Shown one piece after another: positions 33,216 to 43,137 of a stretch of DNA of 64,000 bases. The notes beneath the pieces were generated by a model that was not told the DNA's origin, ran no database searches, and saw nothing but the letters and a program-made list of their open reading frames with translations. The position numbers were made by a program, and so were the translations under genes. Each line of letters starts with the position of its first letter. Within the stretch, counting starts at the first letter, position 1. The DNA comes from Phocoenobacter uteri (lineage in GTDB: Bacteria; Pseudomonadota; Gammaproteobacteria; Enterobacterales; Pasteurellaceae), in assembly GCF_900454895.1 (NCBI RefSeq), contig NZ_UGTA01000001.1, positions 744,001 to 808,000 of the forward strand, given 5' to 3'.

Positions 33216-35087
33216 CTAAGGTTCCTGTTGTCTTAAAAACTCTTCGTTATATTCAATGGTTGCTCTATTACGTAAATCACTTAACATTTCTTCACGAAGC
33301 TGTAATAAATCCGCTTGAGATAAAGCCGCTTTAACTGCTTTAAAACTCTCTTTATTACCTTCTTCTACTTTATCAAGTGCAACAATAACAGCATTGCCTT
33401 GTTGATCATTGATAACTTGGTAACCCACTTTATCTGCTTCTTTTTTCATTGCAAAAACAGTTTTTGTAAGCTGTGGTTGTTGTGATAAGCCTTGAATATA
33501 AACCAACGTTTGTGGCTGACTAAATGTTACATCAGTCGAATTACCACTATTTAATGCCGTTAAGGCCGCTTGTGCTTTTTCAGTAAGTACTTTTTGTGCT
33601 TTAGCTATTTTAACTTGCTGTTCAACCATTGATTTTGCTTCTGCAAAACTTTGTTCGTGAGCGGGCTTATTGTTAATCACACGAATAAAAGCCGTTTTTG
33701 CTTTGTCACCATCGGTTAAATCAATCGCCTCAGAAACTTGACGACCACGACGGAATTCATCTTTGACTAACACATTTTGAATTTTTGGATTAGCTAACAA
33801 TGAAGGAATATTATCTAATGAAAACTCTTCTGTAGTTTTCACTTTTAATCCCGCTACTTTTGCTACATCCGTTAATGAATCTGGCGATTCAAACGCTTTA
33901 TTTGCCATTTCATTTGAGATTTTACCGTATTCTGCCAAACTATTATTTTTAAGTAAAGTCTGCTTAATTTGTGCTTTTGCTTGTTCTAAACTCATACCTA
34001 CATCAGCTTTGCGATCAAGTACTTTAATAATATGAAAATTACCGTCAATCTCAACTGCTTTACTTGGTTTGCCAACTTCTAATACATCAGCAACCTGATC
34101 AAATACTACAGGAAATACACCTGCTTTCGCCCAGCCCAAATCTCCGCCTTTTTGAGCAGAAATCATATCTTTTGAATATGTTTTCGCTAGTTTAGCAAAA
34201 TCTTCACCTGCATTTAATTTTTGTTCTACTTCATCAGCTGTTTTCTTATCAGCCACTTGAATATGGGCTAAATGACGCTCGCCTTTAGTAATAAATTTAT
34301 CACGATTTTGTTGGTAATAATCCTCAACATCTTGATCGCTAATTGAAGAAGCATCAGCCACATCTTCTGGTGTCACCGTTACGATTTCAACCTGCATTTT
34401 TTCAGGTGTGATAAATTGAGCTTTATGCTCATCATAATAGCCCTGTAATTCTTCCGTAGAAGCGGTCTGTTTTTCAACTTCTTTTGCAAGAGAGAGTGTT
34501 GCTGTTCTAATTACTCGTTGTTGTAATAATAATTTTGCTGATTGTTGATCTTGAACTGGTACACTAAATTGTGAACCTAAAATGCCCTCTTGAATTTGAG
34601 CATTCAATACATCACCAGCAACCATTGAGGCATAATAATCTGGAGAAATATTATTATTTCTTAACACATTTTGATAAAACTCATTATTGAATTTACCATC
34701 TTGTTGGAATTGCGGATTATTCACAATCGCCAATTTGATTTGTTCAGCACTCACACCTAAATTTAAAGTTTGAATATACTGTTTTAATAATTCATCATCA
34801 ACTAAGCCTGTTAATACTTGTTGGTTAAACTGTGCTGCAAATTCTGTGGTATCTAAAAGATCCCAAAACTCTGCCCCTAAACGTTCGCTTTGAATACTTT
34901 GTTGGCGATTTTTGGTGTAATTAAAGGTTTGTTGTGAAATAGATTCACCGTTTACTTTTGCTACATAGTCATCTTTACTATATATCAAGGTTCCGCCGAC
35001 ACCACCTAATACGAAAGAAACAGCCACAAGACCAAAAATGATTTTGAACCCTAAGCTATTTGTTTTATCGTGCATTTTTTCAATCAT
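33216..35087 (-). CDS. ppiD: Periplasmic folding chaperone PpiD
   Basis: The 623-residue protein has an N-terminal membrane anchor, FKIIFGLVAVSFVLGGVGGT (about 13-32). A SurA-type chaperone region follows, then a parvulin domain around GERHLAHIQVADKKTADEV, AKTYSKDMISAQKGGDLGW and FHIIKVLDRK. It is anchored in the inner membrane facing the periplasm, and helps newly exported proteins near SecYEG. Length equals E. coli PpiD. It is not next to hupB or lon here. Confidence 0.94.
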   Translation of the reverse strand: MIEKMHDKTNSLGFKIIFGLVAVSFVLGGVGGTLIYSKDDYVAKVNGESISQQTFNYTKNRQQSIQSERLGAEFWDLLDTTEFAAQFNQQVLTGLVDDELLKQYIQTLNLGVSAEQIKLAIVNNPQFQQDGKFNNEFYQNVLRNNNISPDYYASMVAGDVLNAQIQEGILGSQFSVPVQDQQSAKLLLQQRVIRTATLSLAKEVEKQTASTEELQGYYDEHKAQFITPEKMQVEIVTVTPEDVADASSISDQDVEDYYQQNRDKFITKGERHLAHIQVADKKTADEVEQKLNAGEDFAKLAKTYSKDMISAQKGGDLGWAKAGVFPVVFDQVADVLEVGKPSKAVEIDGNFHIIKVLDRKADVGMSLEQAKAQIKQTLLKNNSLAEYGKISNEMANKAFESPDSLTDVAKVAGLKVKTTEEFSLDNIPSLLANPKIQNVLVKDEFRRGRQVSEAIDLTDGDKAKTAFIRVINNKPAHEQSFAEAKSMVEQQVKIAKAQKVLTEKAQAALTALNSGNSTDVTFSQPQTLVYIQGLSQQPQLTKTVFAMKKEADKVGYQVINDQQGNAVIVALDKVEEGNKESFKAVKAALSQADLLQLREEMLSDLRNRATIEYNEEFLRQQEP

Positions 35088-35277
35088 TGTAAATTATCCT
35101 AAAAATGAAAAATATCTTGCTGATTATACTGAAAAATCAATGATTATCAAAATGCTAATTTTGCAAATTATGATATAAATCTCACCGCTTATGTCTCTTT
35201 TTACTTTACAGCTCCCTTATAAATTGTTTTAATTCACCCCTTACAAATTATTAACAAATGATCATCAAAGGTATTCA

Positions 35278-36594
35278 ATGGATATTTACGCATATATCTG
35301 CTTTCTTTCAGCTCTTTCTATTTTACTCGGTTTCTTTACCCATAAAATCAGCGACAAAGTGCAATCAACGATTGCTATTACAGCAGCCGCAATGGTTGGT
35401 TCTCTACTTTTACTTATTTTAGGCTGGCTTGGTTGGTTCAATATCGACACCATTGCCAAAGATGTAATGCAACAAGTCGATTTCAAACGTTTCTTGTTAA
35501 ATGGTATTTTAGGCTTCTTATTATTTGCTGGTTCATTAGGAATCAAATTACCTGTATTAAAAGATCAAAAATGGGAAATCTCAATTTTTGCTCTTTTCTC
35601 TACATTTATATCAACAATGATCATTGGCTATCTAATTTATGGTATTAGCCATCTAATTGGTTTAGATATCAAACTGATTTACTGCATTTTATTTGGTGCA
35701 TTGATTTCACCAACCGATCCAATTGCTGTGCTTGCAATCATTAAAAATTTAAGAGCCCCAAAACGTCTCTCAATGCAAGTAGAAGGTGAATCCCTTTTTA
35801 ATGATGGTGTAGGTTTAGTGATATTTGTAACCGTGCTTGCAGTCGCATTCGGAGGAGAAGAAGCAACCTTTGGAAGTATCTTAGAGCTCTTTTTACACGA
35901 AGCTGTCGGCGGCATTGTGTTAGGTTTTATTTTAGGTTTTATTGCTCACTTATTGATTTCTGCTACTGATGATGGAAGTATGGAAATCTTACTAACACTA
36001 ACTATTCCAACCGCAGGCTTTATGTTTGCAACCAATATTCTGCACGTATCTGGTGCATTAGCGATGGTGGTTTCAGGCATTATGATCGGAAACTGGACTC
36101 GTCATTCTGGCTTTTCAGAACAAAGTCAACGTTATTTAGATCACTTTTGGGAAATGATCGATCACTTCCTAAATTCATTACTTTTCTTCCTCATTGGTTT
36201 TGCCGTTCTACTGATTGATTTTAATATCTATGGCTTTATTTTAATGATCGTTGCTATCCCCGTTTGTTTAGCTAGTCGTTATATTAGCTTATGGTTACCA
36301 TTTAAATTCTATCAATGTTTTAGAACTTATAACCCTTATACTTTAAAAATTATGACTTGGGGTGGGTTACGTGGTGGACTAGCACTCGCAATGGCTCTTT
36401 CTATTCCGCCACAAACCGCTTTTATTGGCGATACTGGAATGGACGTTCGTGATCTTATTTTGATTATGACCTACTCTGTGGTGATGTTCTCTATTCTCGT
36501 TCAAGGTGTTACTATTGAGAAAACAATTCAACAGGCAAAGCTTGTTGACCCAAACAGAGAAGAATATCTAACCCCTTCAAATAAAATAGACTAA
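35278..36594 (+). CDS. CPA1-family cation:proton antiporter (NhaP type)
   Basis: The 438-residue membrane protein has about twelve helices. It carries FGALISPTDPIAVLAI and VEGESLFNDGVGLVIF, the paired motifs of NhaP and eukaryotic NHE exchangers, with the ND pair that binds the ion. A MTWGGLRGGLALAMALSIP segment matches the conserved arginine region. It likely exchanges Na+ (or K+) for protons across the inner membrane. Exact ion not known. It diverges from ppiD. Confidence 0.92.
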   Translation: MDIYAYICFLSALSILLGFFTHKISDKVQSTIAITAAAMVGSLLLLILGWLGWFNIDTIAKDVMQQVDFKRFLLNGILGFLLFAGSLGIKLPVLKDQKWEISIFALFSTFISTMIIGYLIYGISHLIGLDIKLIYCILFGALISPTDPIAVLAIIKNLRAPKRLSMQVEGESLFNDGVGLVIFVTVLAVAFGGEEATFGSILELFLHEAVGGIVLGFILGFIAHLLISATDDGSMEILLTLTIPTAGFMFATNILHVSGALAMVVSGIMIGNWTRHSGFSEQSQRYLDHFWEMIDHFLNSLLFFLIGFAVLLIDFNIYGFILMIVAIPVCLASRYISLWLPFKFYQCFRTYNPYTLKIMTWGGLRGGLALAMALSIPPQTAFIGDTGMDVRDLILIMTYSVVMFSILVQGVTIEKTIQQAKLVDPNREEYLTPSNKID

Positions 36595-36618
36595 GTCGTT
36601 CTATTCATTAACTTATAT

Positions 36619-36655
36619 AAAAAAGATTAAGCCATTATGACTTAATCTTTTTTTA
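36619..36655 (+). terminator. Terminator of the CPA1 antiporter gene
   Basis: AAAAAGATTAAG and CTTAATCTTTTT form a long stem with a 9-base loop and a T-run, about 25 bases after the stop. Confidence 0.85.
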
Positions 36656-36767
36656 TTGATAATTATCTTGTGAAAACTCAACAATCAAATCTCACAAATG
36701 ATTCTATTTTTAAGAGGTCATTTTTAATTCATTTTTTGCAAAAAATAAAGATCATCATTTTCCCATA

Positions 36768-37592
36768 TCAACTTTCCCACAACGTCCAAATCGGTTTACA
36801 GTTGCTCGGTAATATAAGATCCTTACCAAAATCAAGCCATTGGGTTGGATAGTGAAAATCTGAGCCAACAGAAGCATAAAGTTCAAATTCTTCTGCCCAG
36901 CGAGCAAGAAGTTGACGTTGATCTCGTGATTGCCCGCAACCAGAAACTTCAATACCATCTCCCCCAGCTTCTTTAAAAGCGGTGATTAAGCGACGTACCC
37001 AACGAGCGGTTAATTTATAACGTAGTGGGTGGGCAACATTGATGACTCCGCCTGCTTGATGAATAGTGTCGATTGCTTCTTCCATCGTACACCACATCGG
37101 TTTAACGTAAGCAGATTTGCCCTGCCCTAAATATTTTTTAAAGGCTTTTTCGATACTTTTTACGGCACCGATTTCGACAAGAAAACGTGCATAATGGGCA
37201 CGCGTAATCTCACCCTCTGCGAGATTTTTTGCCCCTTCATAAGCATTTTGAATACCTGCTTTGGCAAGTTTTTCTGCGATTTGAATTGCACGTTGCTCTC
37301 TTAAAGCGGTCTGATTTTCAAGTAAATTTACCAAATTTTCATTGGTTTCATCAAAGTTGAGCGCACTTAAATGAATATTTTTATCTTGCCAAACAATGGA
37401 AATCTCAACACCTGAAATTAGCGTGATCGGTAAGTCTTGTGCTGCTTGCTTTGCTTCTGCCAGCCCATTGATTGTGTCGTGATCCGTTAATGCTAACACA
37501 TCAACGCCTTTTTCAACTGCTCGTTGCACAACTTCCGTGGGCGTTAGCATTCCATCAGAGGCCGTACTATGGCAGTGTAAATCATAATTCAT
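36768..37592 (-). CDS. rnm: RNase AM / PHP-domain phosphoesterase (TrpH/YciV)
   Basis: The 274-residue PHP-domain protein starts MNYDLHCHSTASDGMLTP (HCH metal motif) and has LALTDHDT. Further metal ligands are visible in GVEISI, NVAHPLRY and GSDFHYPTQW. E. coli YciV (RNase AM) is a 5'-3' exonuclease that degrades short RNAs and also matures rRNA 5' ends. Length and motifs match. It sits alone behind relA. Confidence 0.92.
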   Translation of the reverse strand: MNYDLHCHSTASDGMLTPTEVVQRAVEKGVDVLALTDHDTINGLAEAKQAAQDLPITLISGVEISIVWQDKNIHLSALNFDETNENLVNLLENQTALREQRAIQIAEKLAKAGIQNAYEGAKNLAEGEITRAHYARFLVEIGAVKSIEKAFKKYLGQGKSAYVKPMWCTMEEAIDTIHQAGGVINVAHPLRYKLTARWVRRLITAFKEAGGDGIEVSGCGQSRDQRQLLARWAEEFELYASVGSDFHYPTQWLDFGKDLILPSNCKPIWTLWES

Positions 37593-37672
37593 TCTTTGTT
37601 ATCCATATTATTTTTTTATTCCTTAATTTTGATTATTGGATCTATTGAAGAATCCAAGGGGCGCTAAAAGTG

Positions 37673-37741
37673 CTTATGCTTCGACAGGCTCAGCAACCGA
37701 ACTCTGTCAAAACATGGTTGCTGAGCTTGTCGAAGCATAAG
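37673..37741. repeat. Long imperfect inverted repeat downstream of relA
   Basis: The left arm CTTATGCTTCGACAGGCTCA (start 37673), extended by GCAACC, matches the right arm GGTTGCTGAGCTTGTCGAAG, extended by CATAAG (ending 37741). One mismatch lies in a 26-bp stem. The loop is about 17 bases. It starts 3 bases from the relA stop codon. It is a small hairpin element typical of dispersed GCTTCGACAGGCTCAGC-type repeats. Confidence 0.8.
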
Positions 37742-37743
37742 TT

Positions 37744-39948
37744 CTATCCTACAAAACGTTTCGCTTCAATTACTTCATCAATCTGCTGAATACGAGAAAG
37801 TAATTTTGCCAATAAATCAATATTGGTTAATTCAATTTCTAGGTTGATCGTCGCAAGATTAGATTTAATATCTGTTCGGCTTGAGATACCCAGTACATTA
37901 ACTTTTTCATTCGCCATAATACCAGTAATATCTCTTAGTAATCCACTAAAATCATTCGCAATGATTCTGATGGTTAAGCTAAATCCTCTTGCATCATTCA
38001 CACCCCACTGAGCTTGTACGACACGTTCAGGGTTAATACATTTTAATTCAAACAGTTGTTCACAATCAGATTTATGAATAGAAATTCCTCGTCCTTGTGT
38101 GATGTAGCCCACTATGCTGTCGCCCGGTATTGGCTGGCAACAACGTGCAACAGTGTGCATTAAATTTCCCACACCATCAATAATAATGTCACTACTCTTT
38201 CCTTTATTATTTACGTTATTTGCAGCTTTATAAGTCACCGCTTTCAGCACTGCTTCATCTTCTTGCTCTGCTGTTGGTTTAATCAATTTACTTTGTAAAT
38301 AATGGCTTAACTGGCTTACTTTAATGTCGCCACCACCAATCGCTGCATAAAGATCGTCAATCTGCTTCAGGTTATAACGTGGCAGTGCATATTGCTCAAT
38401 CTGTTTTTGTGTAAACTTGAATTTTGCCATTTCCGTTTCAAGCTGTTCTTTGCCAAGTGGAATGTTTTTATCACGATCCAACTTTTTAAAGAAATTAACC
38501 ACTTTGGCTCTGGCTCTCGCCGTGTTAATAAAACCATTGTTTGGATTTAGCCAATCTCGACTCGGATTTGGGTTTTTCTGGGTAATAATTTCAACCTGAT
38601 CCCCCATTTGTAGCTGATAGGTAAAAGGCACAATTCGCCCTGCCACTTTCGCCCCAATACAACGATGCCCTACTTCACTATGAATTGCATAGGCAAAATC
38701 AAGAGGAGTGGCATTTTTAGGGAGATCAATCACCTCGCCACGAGGGGTAAAGACATATACTCGGTCATCAAAAACTTGACTACGCAACTCGCTGATTGAC
38801 TCACTTGATTCAGCAATATCATTCTGCCAGTCTAATAATTTACGCAACCAAACAATTTTATCTTCGTAACCTGCTCGTCCTGCCGTTGCTCCTTCTTTAT
38901 ATTTCCAGTGTGCTGCCACACCCAGCTCAGCGTCATCGTGCATTTGTTGAGTACGAATTTGCACTTCTATTGGTTTATTTCCTTTACCCAACACAACGGT
39001 GTGCAATGATTGATAGCCGTTTGGTTTTGGATTAGAAACGTAATCATCAAAATGCTCGGGTAAATGCTGATAATTCGTATGTACAATGCCTAATGCCGTG
39101 TAGCAATCTTCAAGGGTTGCAACAATAATTCGTACTGCTCGAATATCAAATAATTGCTCAAATGAAAGCTGTTTGCGTTGCATTTTTTTCCAAATGCTAT
39201 AAATATGTTTTGGACGACCATATACCTGAAAATCGTCTAACTCTTCGTCAAATAAAGCGGTCAGATTTGTCACAAAATTTGCAATATATTTTTCACGATC
39301 AAGACGACGTTCTCTCAGTGCTTTAGCAATTTGTTTATATTGTTGAGGGTGTGAGGCTCTAAAACAGTAATCTTCCAGCTCCCATTTTAACTGTCCAATT
39401 CCTAAGCGATTGGCAAGTGGAGCATAAATTTGTGAACATTCTTTGGCAGCAAGCACGATTTCTTCTTCGGTCTTATCTTCATCTCGCAAATAAGTGATTC
39501 GCTCCGCCAGTTTAATAACCATACAACGGAAATCTTTGACCATTGCAAGAAGCATACGGCGAATATTATCGATTTGAAGATCAGATGTCGTGCCTGCATT
39601 TAATTGACGAATGTTATCCATCTCCAGTACGCCTTTCACAAGCTCGGTAATACTGGCATTAAACACATCTTTAACTTCGATTAAATCAATAATTTTATGT
39701 TTAACCAAAGGCACAAGAAAAGCAGCAACAAGACTATCATCGTCCATATTCAAGCCGTGTAAAATTTCTACCATTTCAATCCCAAACCACATTAAAGGAT
39801 ATTGCTCTACCTCTAATCGTTCCTGTGCATAACGCCATACAATTTGAATTTCTTCAAAAGTAACGGGGGACATTTGCAAAGACGCACCCCAACTAACTAA
39901 TTCAAAATTAGCGAGTTCCAATGAGTGAGAACGACGAATTGCAACCAT
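37744..39948 (-). CDS. relA: (p)ppGpp synthetase RelA
   Basis: The 734-residue protein has the order pseudo-hydrolase, synthetase (FDIRAVRIIV...YQSLHTVV), TGS (YVFTPRGEVIDLPKNATPLDFAYAIHS), helical and zinc-finger-like region (ARCCQPIPGDSIVGYITQGRGISIH) and ACT (FSLTIRIIANDFSG). The region expected to hold the hydrolase HD pair (about residues 75-85) reads AAFLVPLVKH instead, so it is a synthetase-only RelA, not SpoT. It makes ppGpp on stalled ribosomes. A strong AGGAGG precedes the ATG. Confidence 0.96.
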   Translation of the reverse strand: MVAIRRSHSLELANFELVSWGASLQMSPVTFEEIQIVWRYAQERLEVEQYPLMWFGIEMVEILHGLNMDDDSLVAAFLVPLVKHKIIDLIEVKDVFNASITELVKGVLEMDNIRQLNAGTTSDLQIDNIRRMLLAMVKDFRCMVIKLAERITYLRDEDKTEEEIVLAAKECSQIYAPLANRLGIGQLKWELEDYCFRASHPQQYKQIAKALRERRLDREKYIANFVTNLTALFDEELDDFQVYGRPKHIYSIWKKMQRKQLSFEQLFDIRAVRIIVATLEDCYTALGIVHTNYQHLPEHFDDYVSNPKPNGYQSLHTVVLGKGNKPIEVQIRTQQMHDDAELGVAAHWKYKEGATAGRAGYEDKIVWLRKLLDWQNDIAESSESISELRSQVFDDRVYVFTPRGEVIDLPKNATPLDFAYAIHSEVGHRCIGAKVAGRIVPFTYQLQMGDQVEIITQKNPNPSRDWLNPNNGFINTARARAKVVNFFKKLDRDKNIPLGKEQLETEMAKFKFTQKQIEQYALPRYNLKQIDDLYAAIGGGDIKVSQLSHYLQSKLIKPTAEQEDEAVLKAVTYKAANNVNNKGKSSDIIIDGVGNLMHTVARCCQPIPGDSIVGYITQGRGISIHKSDCEQLFELKCINPERVVQAQWGVNDARGFSLTIRIIANDFSGLLRDITGIMANEKVNVLGISSRTDIKSNLATINLEIELTNIDLLAKLLSRIQQIDEVIEAKRFVG

Positions 39949-39990
39949 AAATCCTCCTGTTATATTTTATGGGATTAAACTGAAAATAAT

Positions 39991-40935
39991 CTATTTGCTC
40001 GTAGATAGCCCTTTAATTCTATCTTGTTTATTTGAAGTTTTTAAAGCAAGAACACAGCCTAAAACAACAATAATACACCCTATTGCTTGATACAAATTTA
40101 ATGTTTCATCTAACACGAAATATCCTATTACAGCCGTTGCCAAAGGGATCATTAACTGAATCACATTAAAAATCGCAATACCTTGTTTTTGAATAATATA
40201 AAAGGCAAATAGCATACCTGTAAGCATACCATAAATACCTGCAATGCCAAGCCCTAGCAATAAGCCTATTTGTACATCTTGTAACTGAAAAATAACGCCT
40301 GTCTTCACAGCAAAAATTAAATAAATACAACCTGATAAAATTGCCGTTGAAGTGCTAATAACTAATATTGATAGTGTCTTTGATATATTTTTAACAAGTA
40401 AGTTCTGGATAGATTGAATAAAAATGGCAAGGGTTAAAAATAGTGAACCGACGAAAAAATCTGAACCATTGTGGGCTTGCTTTCCATAAAACACAAAAAT
40501 CAACGAACCAAAAATCGCTAAAAGACTGCCCGAGTAAAAATGTTTTTGTCTCACTCGACAGCGTTCATCAGCGAAAAAAATAGCGGCCATAATAATCGCC
40601 ACAGGCATTGCTAAAATACCAAAAATACTCCCCGCTAATGCAGAGGTATATTTTAGACCTGTAATGAAAAAATACATATTCGCTGTCATAAACACAGCTA
40701 GAATCAATAAATTAAGAATCAGTGTTGGGTTTTTAATAAGTTTATAGACTTCATACCTATATTTGAAAAGACAAATAAATAAAAAAACAAGACCACCAGA
40801 TAAAAACCGAACCGCATTATTATTTAATGTATCAAAATGAATACTCATAAAACGCATAATCGGAAATCCTAGCCCCATTAACATAATGTAAGATAACCGA
40901 ATCATATTCTCGTTATTCATCATTGTCTTATCCAT
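39991..40935 (-). CDS. EamA/DMT-family exporter
   Basis: The 314-residue protein has about ten membrane helices in two repeats, the DMT (EamA) plan. Typical segments are SALAGSIFGILAMPVAIIMAAIFF and the C-terminal repeat's LMIPLATAVIGYFVLDETLNLYQAIGCIIVVLGCVLAL. The substrate is unknown. It starts exactly after the ubiX stop, so it is translationally coupled to ubiX. Confidence 0.85.
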   Translation of the reverse strand: MDKTMMNNENMIRLSYIMLMGLGFPIMRFMSIHFDTLNNNAVRFLSGGLVFLFICLFKYRYEVYKLIKNPTLILNLLILAVFMTANMYFFITGLKYTSALAGSIFGILAMPVAIIMAAIFFADERCRVRQKHFYSGSLLAIFGSLIFVFYGKQAHNGSDFFVGSLFLTLAIFIQSIQNLLVKNISKTLSILVISTSTAILSGCIYLIFAVKTGVIFQLQDVQIGLLLGLGIAGIYGMLTGMLFAFYIIQKQGIAIFNVIQLMIPLATAVIGYFVLDETLNLYQAIGCIIVVLGCVLALKTSNKQDRIKGLSTSK

Positions 40936-41535
40936 TTACTCCCAACGCTTAAATAATTCCTTTTCAAGGTAAATGTCAAATTGATCAAGCAGGCGATTTA
41001 CCCCCTGATCAACAATATCCGCCACAGTTTGTGGACGATGATAAAACGCTGGCATAAGCGGTATAATTTGTCCGCCAATTTCCGAAACTTGTGTCATTAA
41101 ACGTAAATGCCCTAAGTGTAATGGTGTTTCTCGCACACAAAGCACTAGGGGTTTACGCTCTTTTAAAATTACATCAGCGGCACGTGTAATCAGATCGTCA
41201 GTGTAGCTGTGGGCGATACCTGACAAGGTTTTCATTGAGCAAGGCAACACGATCATTCCTTTGGTACGAAACGACCCCGATGAAATCGCTGCCCCAATAT
41301 CTCTGATATCATAGACTTTATCCGCTAAAGCTTTCACTTCTGATAAGGTGTAATCCGTTTCCGCTGAAATTGTTTGCTTAGCAGCATTGCTAATAATCAA
41401 GTGCGTTTCAATTTCAGTGGATTTCAATACTTCAAGCAAGCGAATGGCATAAATCGCCCCACTTGCTCCGCTAATTGCAATAATTAAACGCTTTGGTAAG
41501 CGGTCAGATTTTTGAGAAATTTTGCAATTTTCCAT
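40936..41535 (-). CDS. ubiX: Flavin prenyltransferase UbiX
   Basis: The 199-residue protein has the UbiX signature IIAISGASGAIYAIRLLEVL and the later GMIVLPCSMKTLSGIAHSYTDDLITRAADVILKERKPLVL. It makes prenylated FMN, the cofactor of UbiD, in ubiquinone biosynthesis. An uptake signal is embedded in its N-terminal coding region (encoding KSDRLPKR). No ubiD is nearby. It follows cvpA with a 12-base gap. Confidence 0.95.
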   Translation of the reverse strand: MENCKISQKSDRLPKRLIIAISGASGAIYAIRLLEVLKSTEIETHLIISNAAKQTISAETDYTLSEVKALADKVYDIRDIGAAISSGSFRTKGMIVLPCSMKTLSGIAHSYTDDLITRAADVILKERKPLVLCVRETPLHLGHLRLMTQVSEIGGQIIPLMPAFYHRPQTVADIVDQGVNRLLDQFDIYLEKELFKRWE

Positions 41536-41547
41536 TTAACGATCTAC

Positions 41548-42048
41548 TTATGCTTTATTTAACAAAGTTGAATTAGCTTGAAGTTGCTCAAAGAACCAAC
41601 TCACAATAAACCCAAAATGAGGGATAAGTTGTGATTCTTTCCACCAATCACTTTGATTTGCTTGTGTGAAACTATCAAAGAAGAATAGCACTGCTGACAC
41701 AATCAACACGCCACGCAAACCACCAAATACTACGCCTAGCACTCTATCTGTACCACTTAATCCAGTATGATCGACGAGTTTGCCTAATAACGCATTGATA
41801 ATACTCATTACGATCAACGTACCAATAAAAAGTAACACTGCGGCAAGGCTATTTCTTAAAAACTCGGATTCTTGTAAATAAGGAGAATTAACCTGTGTAA
41901 AATAACCGCTTAAATAAGGATAAAAATAACTTGCCACAAAAAATGCGGTTACCCAACCAACTAGCGACATCACTTCTCGAATAAAACCACGCCATAAACT
42001 CACTAACGCAGAAAAAACAATAATACCAATAATAATATAATCAATCAT
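41548..42048 (-). CDS. cvpA: CvpA family membrane protein
   Basis: The 166-residue inner membrane protein has four hydrophobic helices, starting MIDYIIIGIIVFSALVSLWRGFIREVMSLVGWVTAF. It belongs to the CvpA family, originally required for colicin V production. In E. coli cvpA is upstream of purF; here it lies between rnhA and ubiX on the minus strand, while purR is further upstream in the same run. Confidence 0.93.
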   Translation of the reverse strand: MIDYIIIGIIVFSALVSLWRGFIREVMSLVGWVTAFFVASYFYPYLSGYFTQVNSPYLQESEFLRNSLAAVLLFIGTLIVMSIINALLGKLVDHTGLSGTDRVLGVVFGGLRGVLIVSAVLFFFDSFTQANQSDWWKESQLIPHFGFIVSWFFEQLQANSTLLNKA

Positions 42049-42059
42049 AAAACCTCTTT

Positions 42060-42518
42060 TTAACCTTCATATCCAACATCATCTAAGGTTGGATTATTTG
42101 CCCCTTGTTTGGCTAATTCATCACAAATTTCATTTTCACGATGCCCTGAATGCCCTTTTACCCACCGCCAATCAATTTTATGCTGTTGAATTTGCTGATC
42201 TAAGGCAATCCATAAATCTTTATTTTTAACAGGCTTTTTCGCACTGGTTTTCCAATCATTCTTACGCCAATTAAAAATCCATTTCTGAATGCCATTTTGC
42301 ATATATTGACTGTCACTAAATAGCGTGATTTGGCAAGGCTCTTTCAACAAGCTCAACGCCTCAATAACCGCACGCAATTCCATTCGATTATTGGTCGTTT
42401 GAAAATAACCTTTACTGACAGTTTTTTCGTGTTGTTTATAACGTAACACAACTCCAATGCCACCTTTACCGGGGTTACCTAAACACGAACCATCAGTAAA
42501 AATCTCAATTTGCTTCAT
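42060..42518 (-). CDS. rnhA: Ribonuclease HI
   Basis: The 152-residue enzyme has the catalytic acidic residues D9 (FTDGSCLGNPG), E47 (NRMELRAV) and D69 (LFSDSQYM), with the fourth Asp in CDELAKQGA. The basic handle WIFNWRKNDWK is present. It cleaves RNA in RNA-DNA hybrids. It starts inside the end of dedA (14-base overlap), so they are co-transcribed. Confidence 0.97.
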   Translation of the reverse strand: MKQIEIFTDGSCLGNPGKGGIGVVLRYKQHEKTVSKGYFQTTNNRMELRAVIEALSLLKEPCQITLFSDSQYMQNGIQKWIFNWRKNDWKTSAKKPVKNKDLWIALDQQIQQHKIDWRWVKGHSGHRENEICDELAKQGANNPTLDDVGYEG

Positions 42519-43125
42519 TGATTTTTACCTTTTTTTTCTTTTTCATCTTATAAATTTTCCAAGCCACAAAAGCAATGACTGCAACAAGAATAACGTAAAT
42601 AATCGCCTGACCTTTGTGCATTTGTTCCTCTACCCAATCCAGATTTGAGGCACCAAAATCACCTAAATAAACCCAAATCGGTACAGAAATAATTGCCGCA
42701 CAAAAATCAACAAACACAAAGCGAGCATAATTTACACGATTTGTAATCCCTGAAACCAAATAAACGACGGCTCTTAAACCTGGTAAAAAACGAGCGGTGA
42801 ATAATAAACGGTTGCCATATTTATCGAACATTTTTCTCACAGCGGATAATCGACCGCCTCGCACGAGAGGCTTAATTAAACGAAAACGTAAAATTTTCTT
42901 GCCATAAATACGACCCAGCCAATACATTGTGCTGTCACCAGCTAACACACCAATCATACTTACCACAAGCATAATATGTACGTTGGTATAGCCTAACCCT
43001 GAAATGACACCACCTGAAACTAAAGTCACATCTTCGGGAATCGGTAAACCAAAACCACACGCGAGCAATACAAAAAAGACGGCAAAATAGCCATATCCAC
43101 TAAAAAAATCAATTAAAAATTCCAT
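42505..43125 (-). CDS. DedA family membrane protein
   Basis: The 206-residue protein belongs to the DedA/SNARE-associated family. It has the conserved GFGLPIPEDVTLVSGGVISGLG and FTARFLPGLRAVVYLVSGI motifs, with the proline-rich re-entrant segment. Family members are linked to lipid flipping and proton-motive force, as in UptA or YqjA. The C-terminus is lysine-rich (MKKKKKVKINEAN). It follows purR with a 12-base gap. Confidence 0.9.
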   Translation of the reverse strand: MEFLIDFFSGYGYFAVFFVLLACGFGLPIPEDVTLVSGGVISGLGYTNVHIMLVVSMIGVLAGDSTMYWLGRIYGKKILRFRLIKPLVRGGRLSAVRKMFDKYGNRLLFTARFLPGLRAVVYLVSGITNRVNYARFVFVDFCAAIISVPIWVYLGDFGASNLDWVEEQMHKGQAIIYVILVAVIAFVAWKIYKMKKKKKVKINEAN

Positions 43126-43137
43126 TAAAATTCCTAC

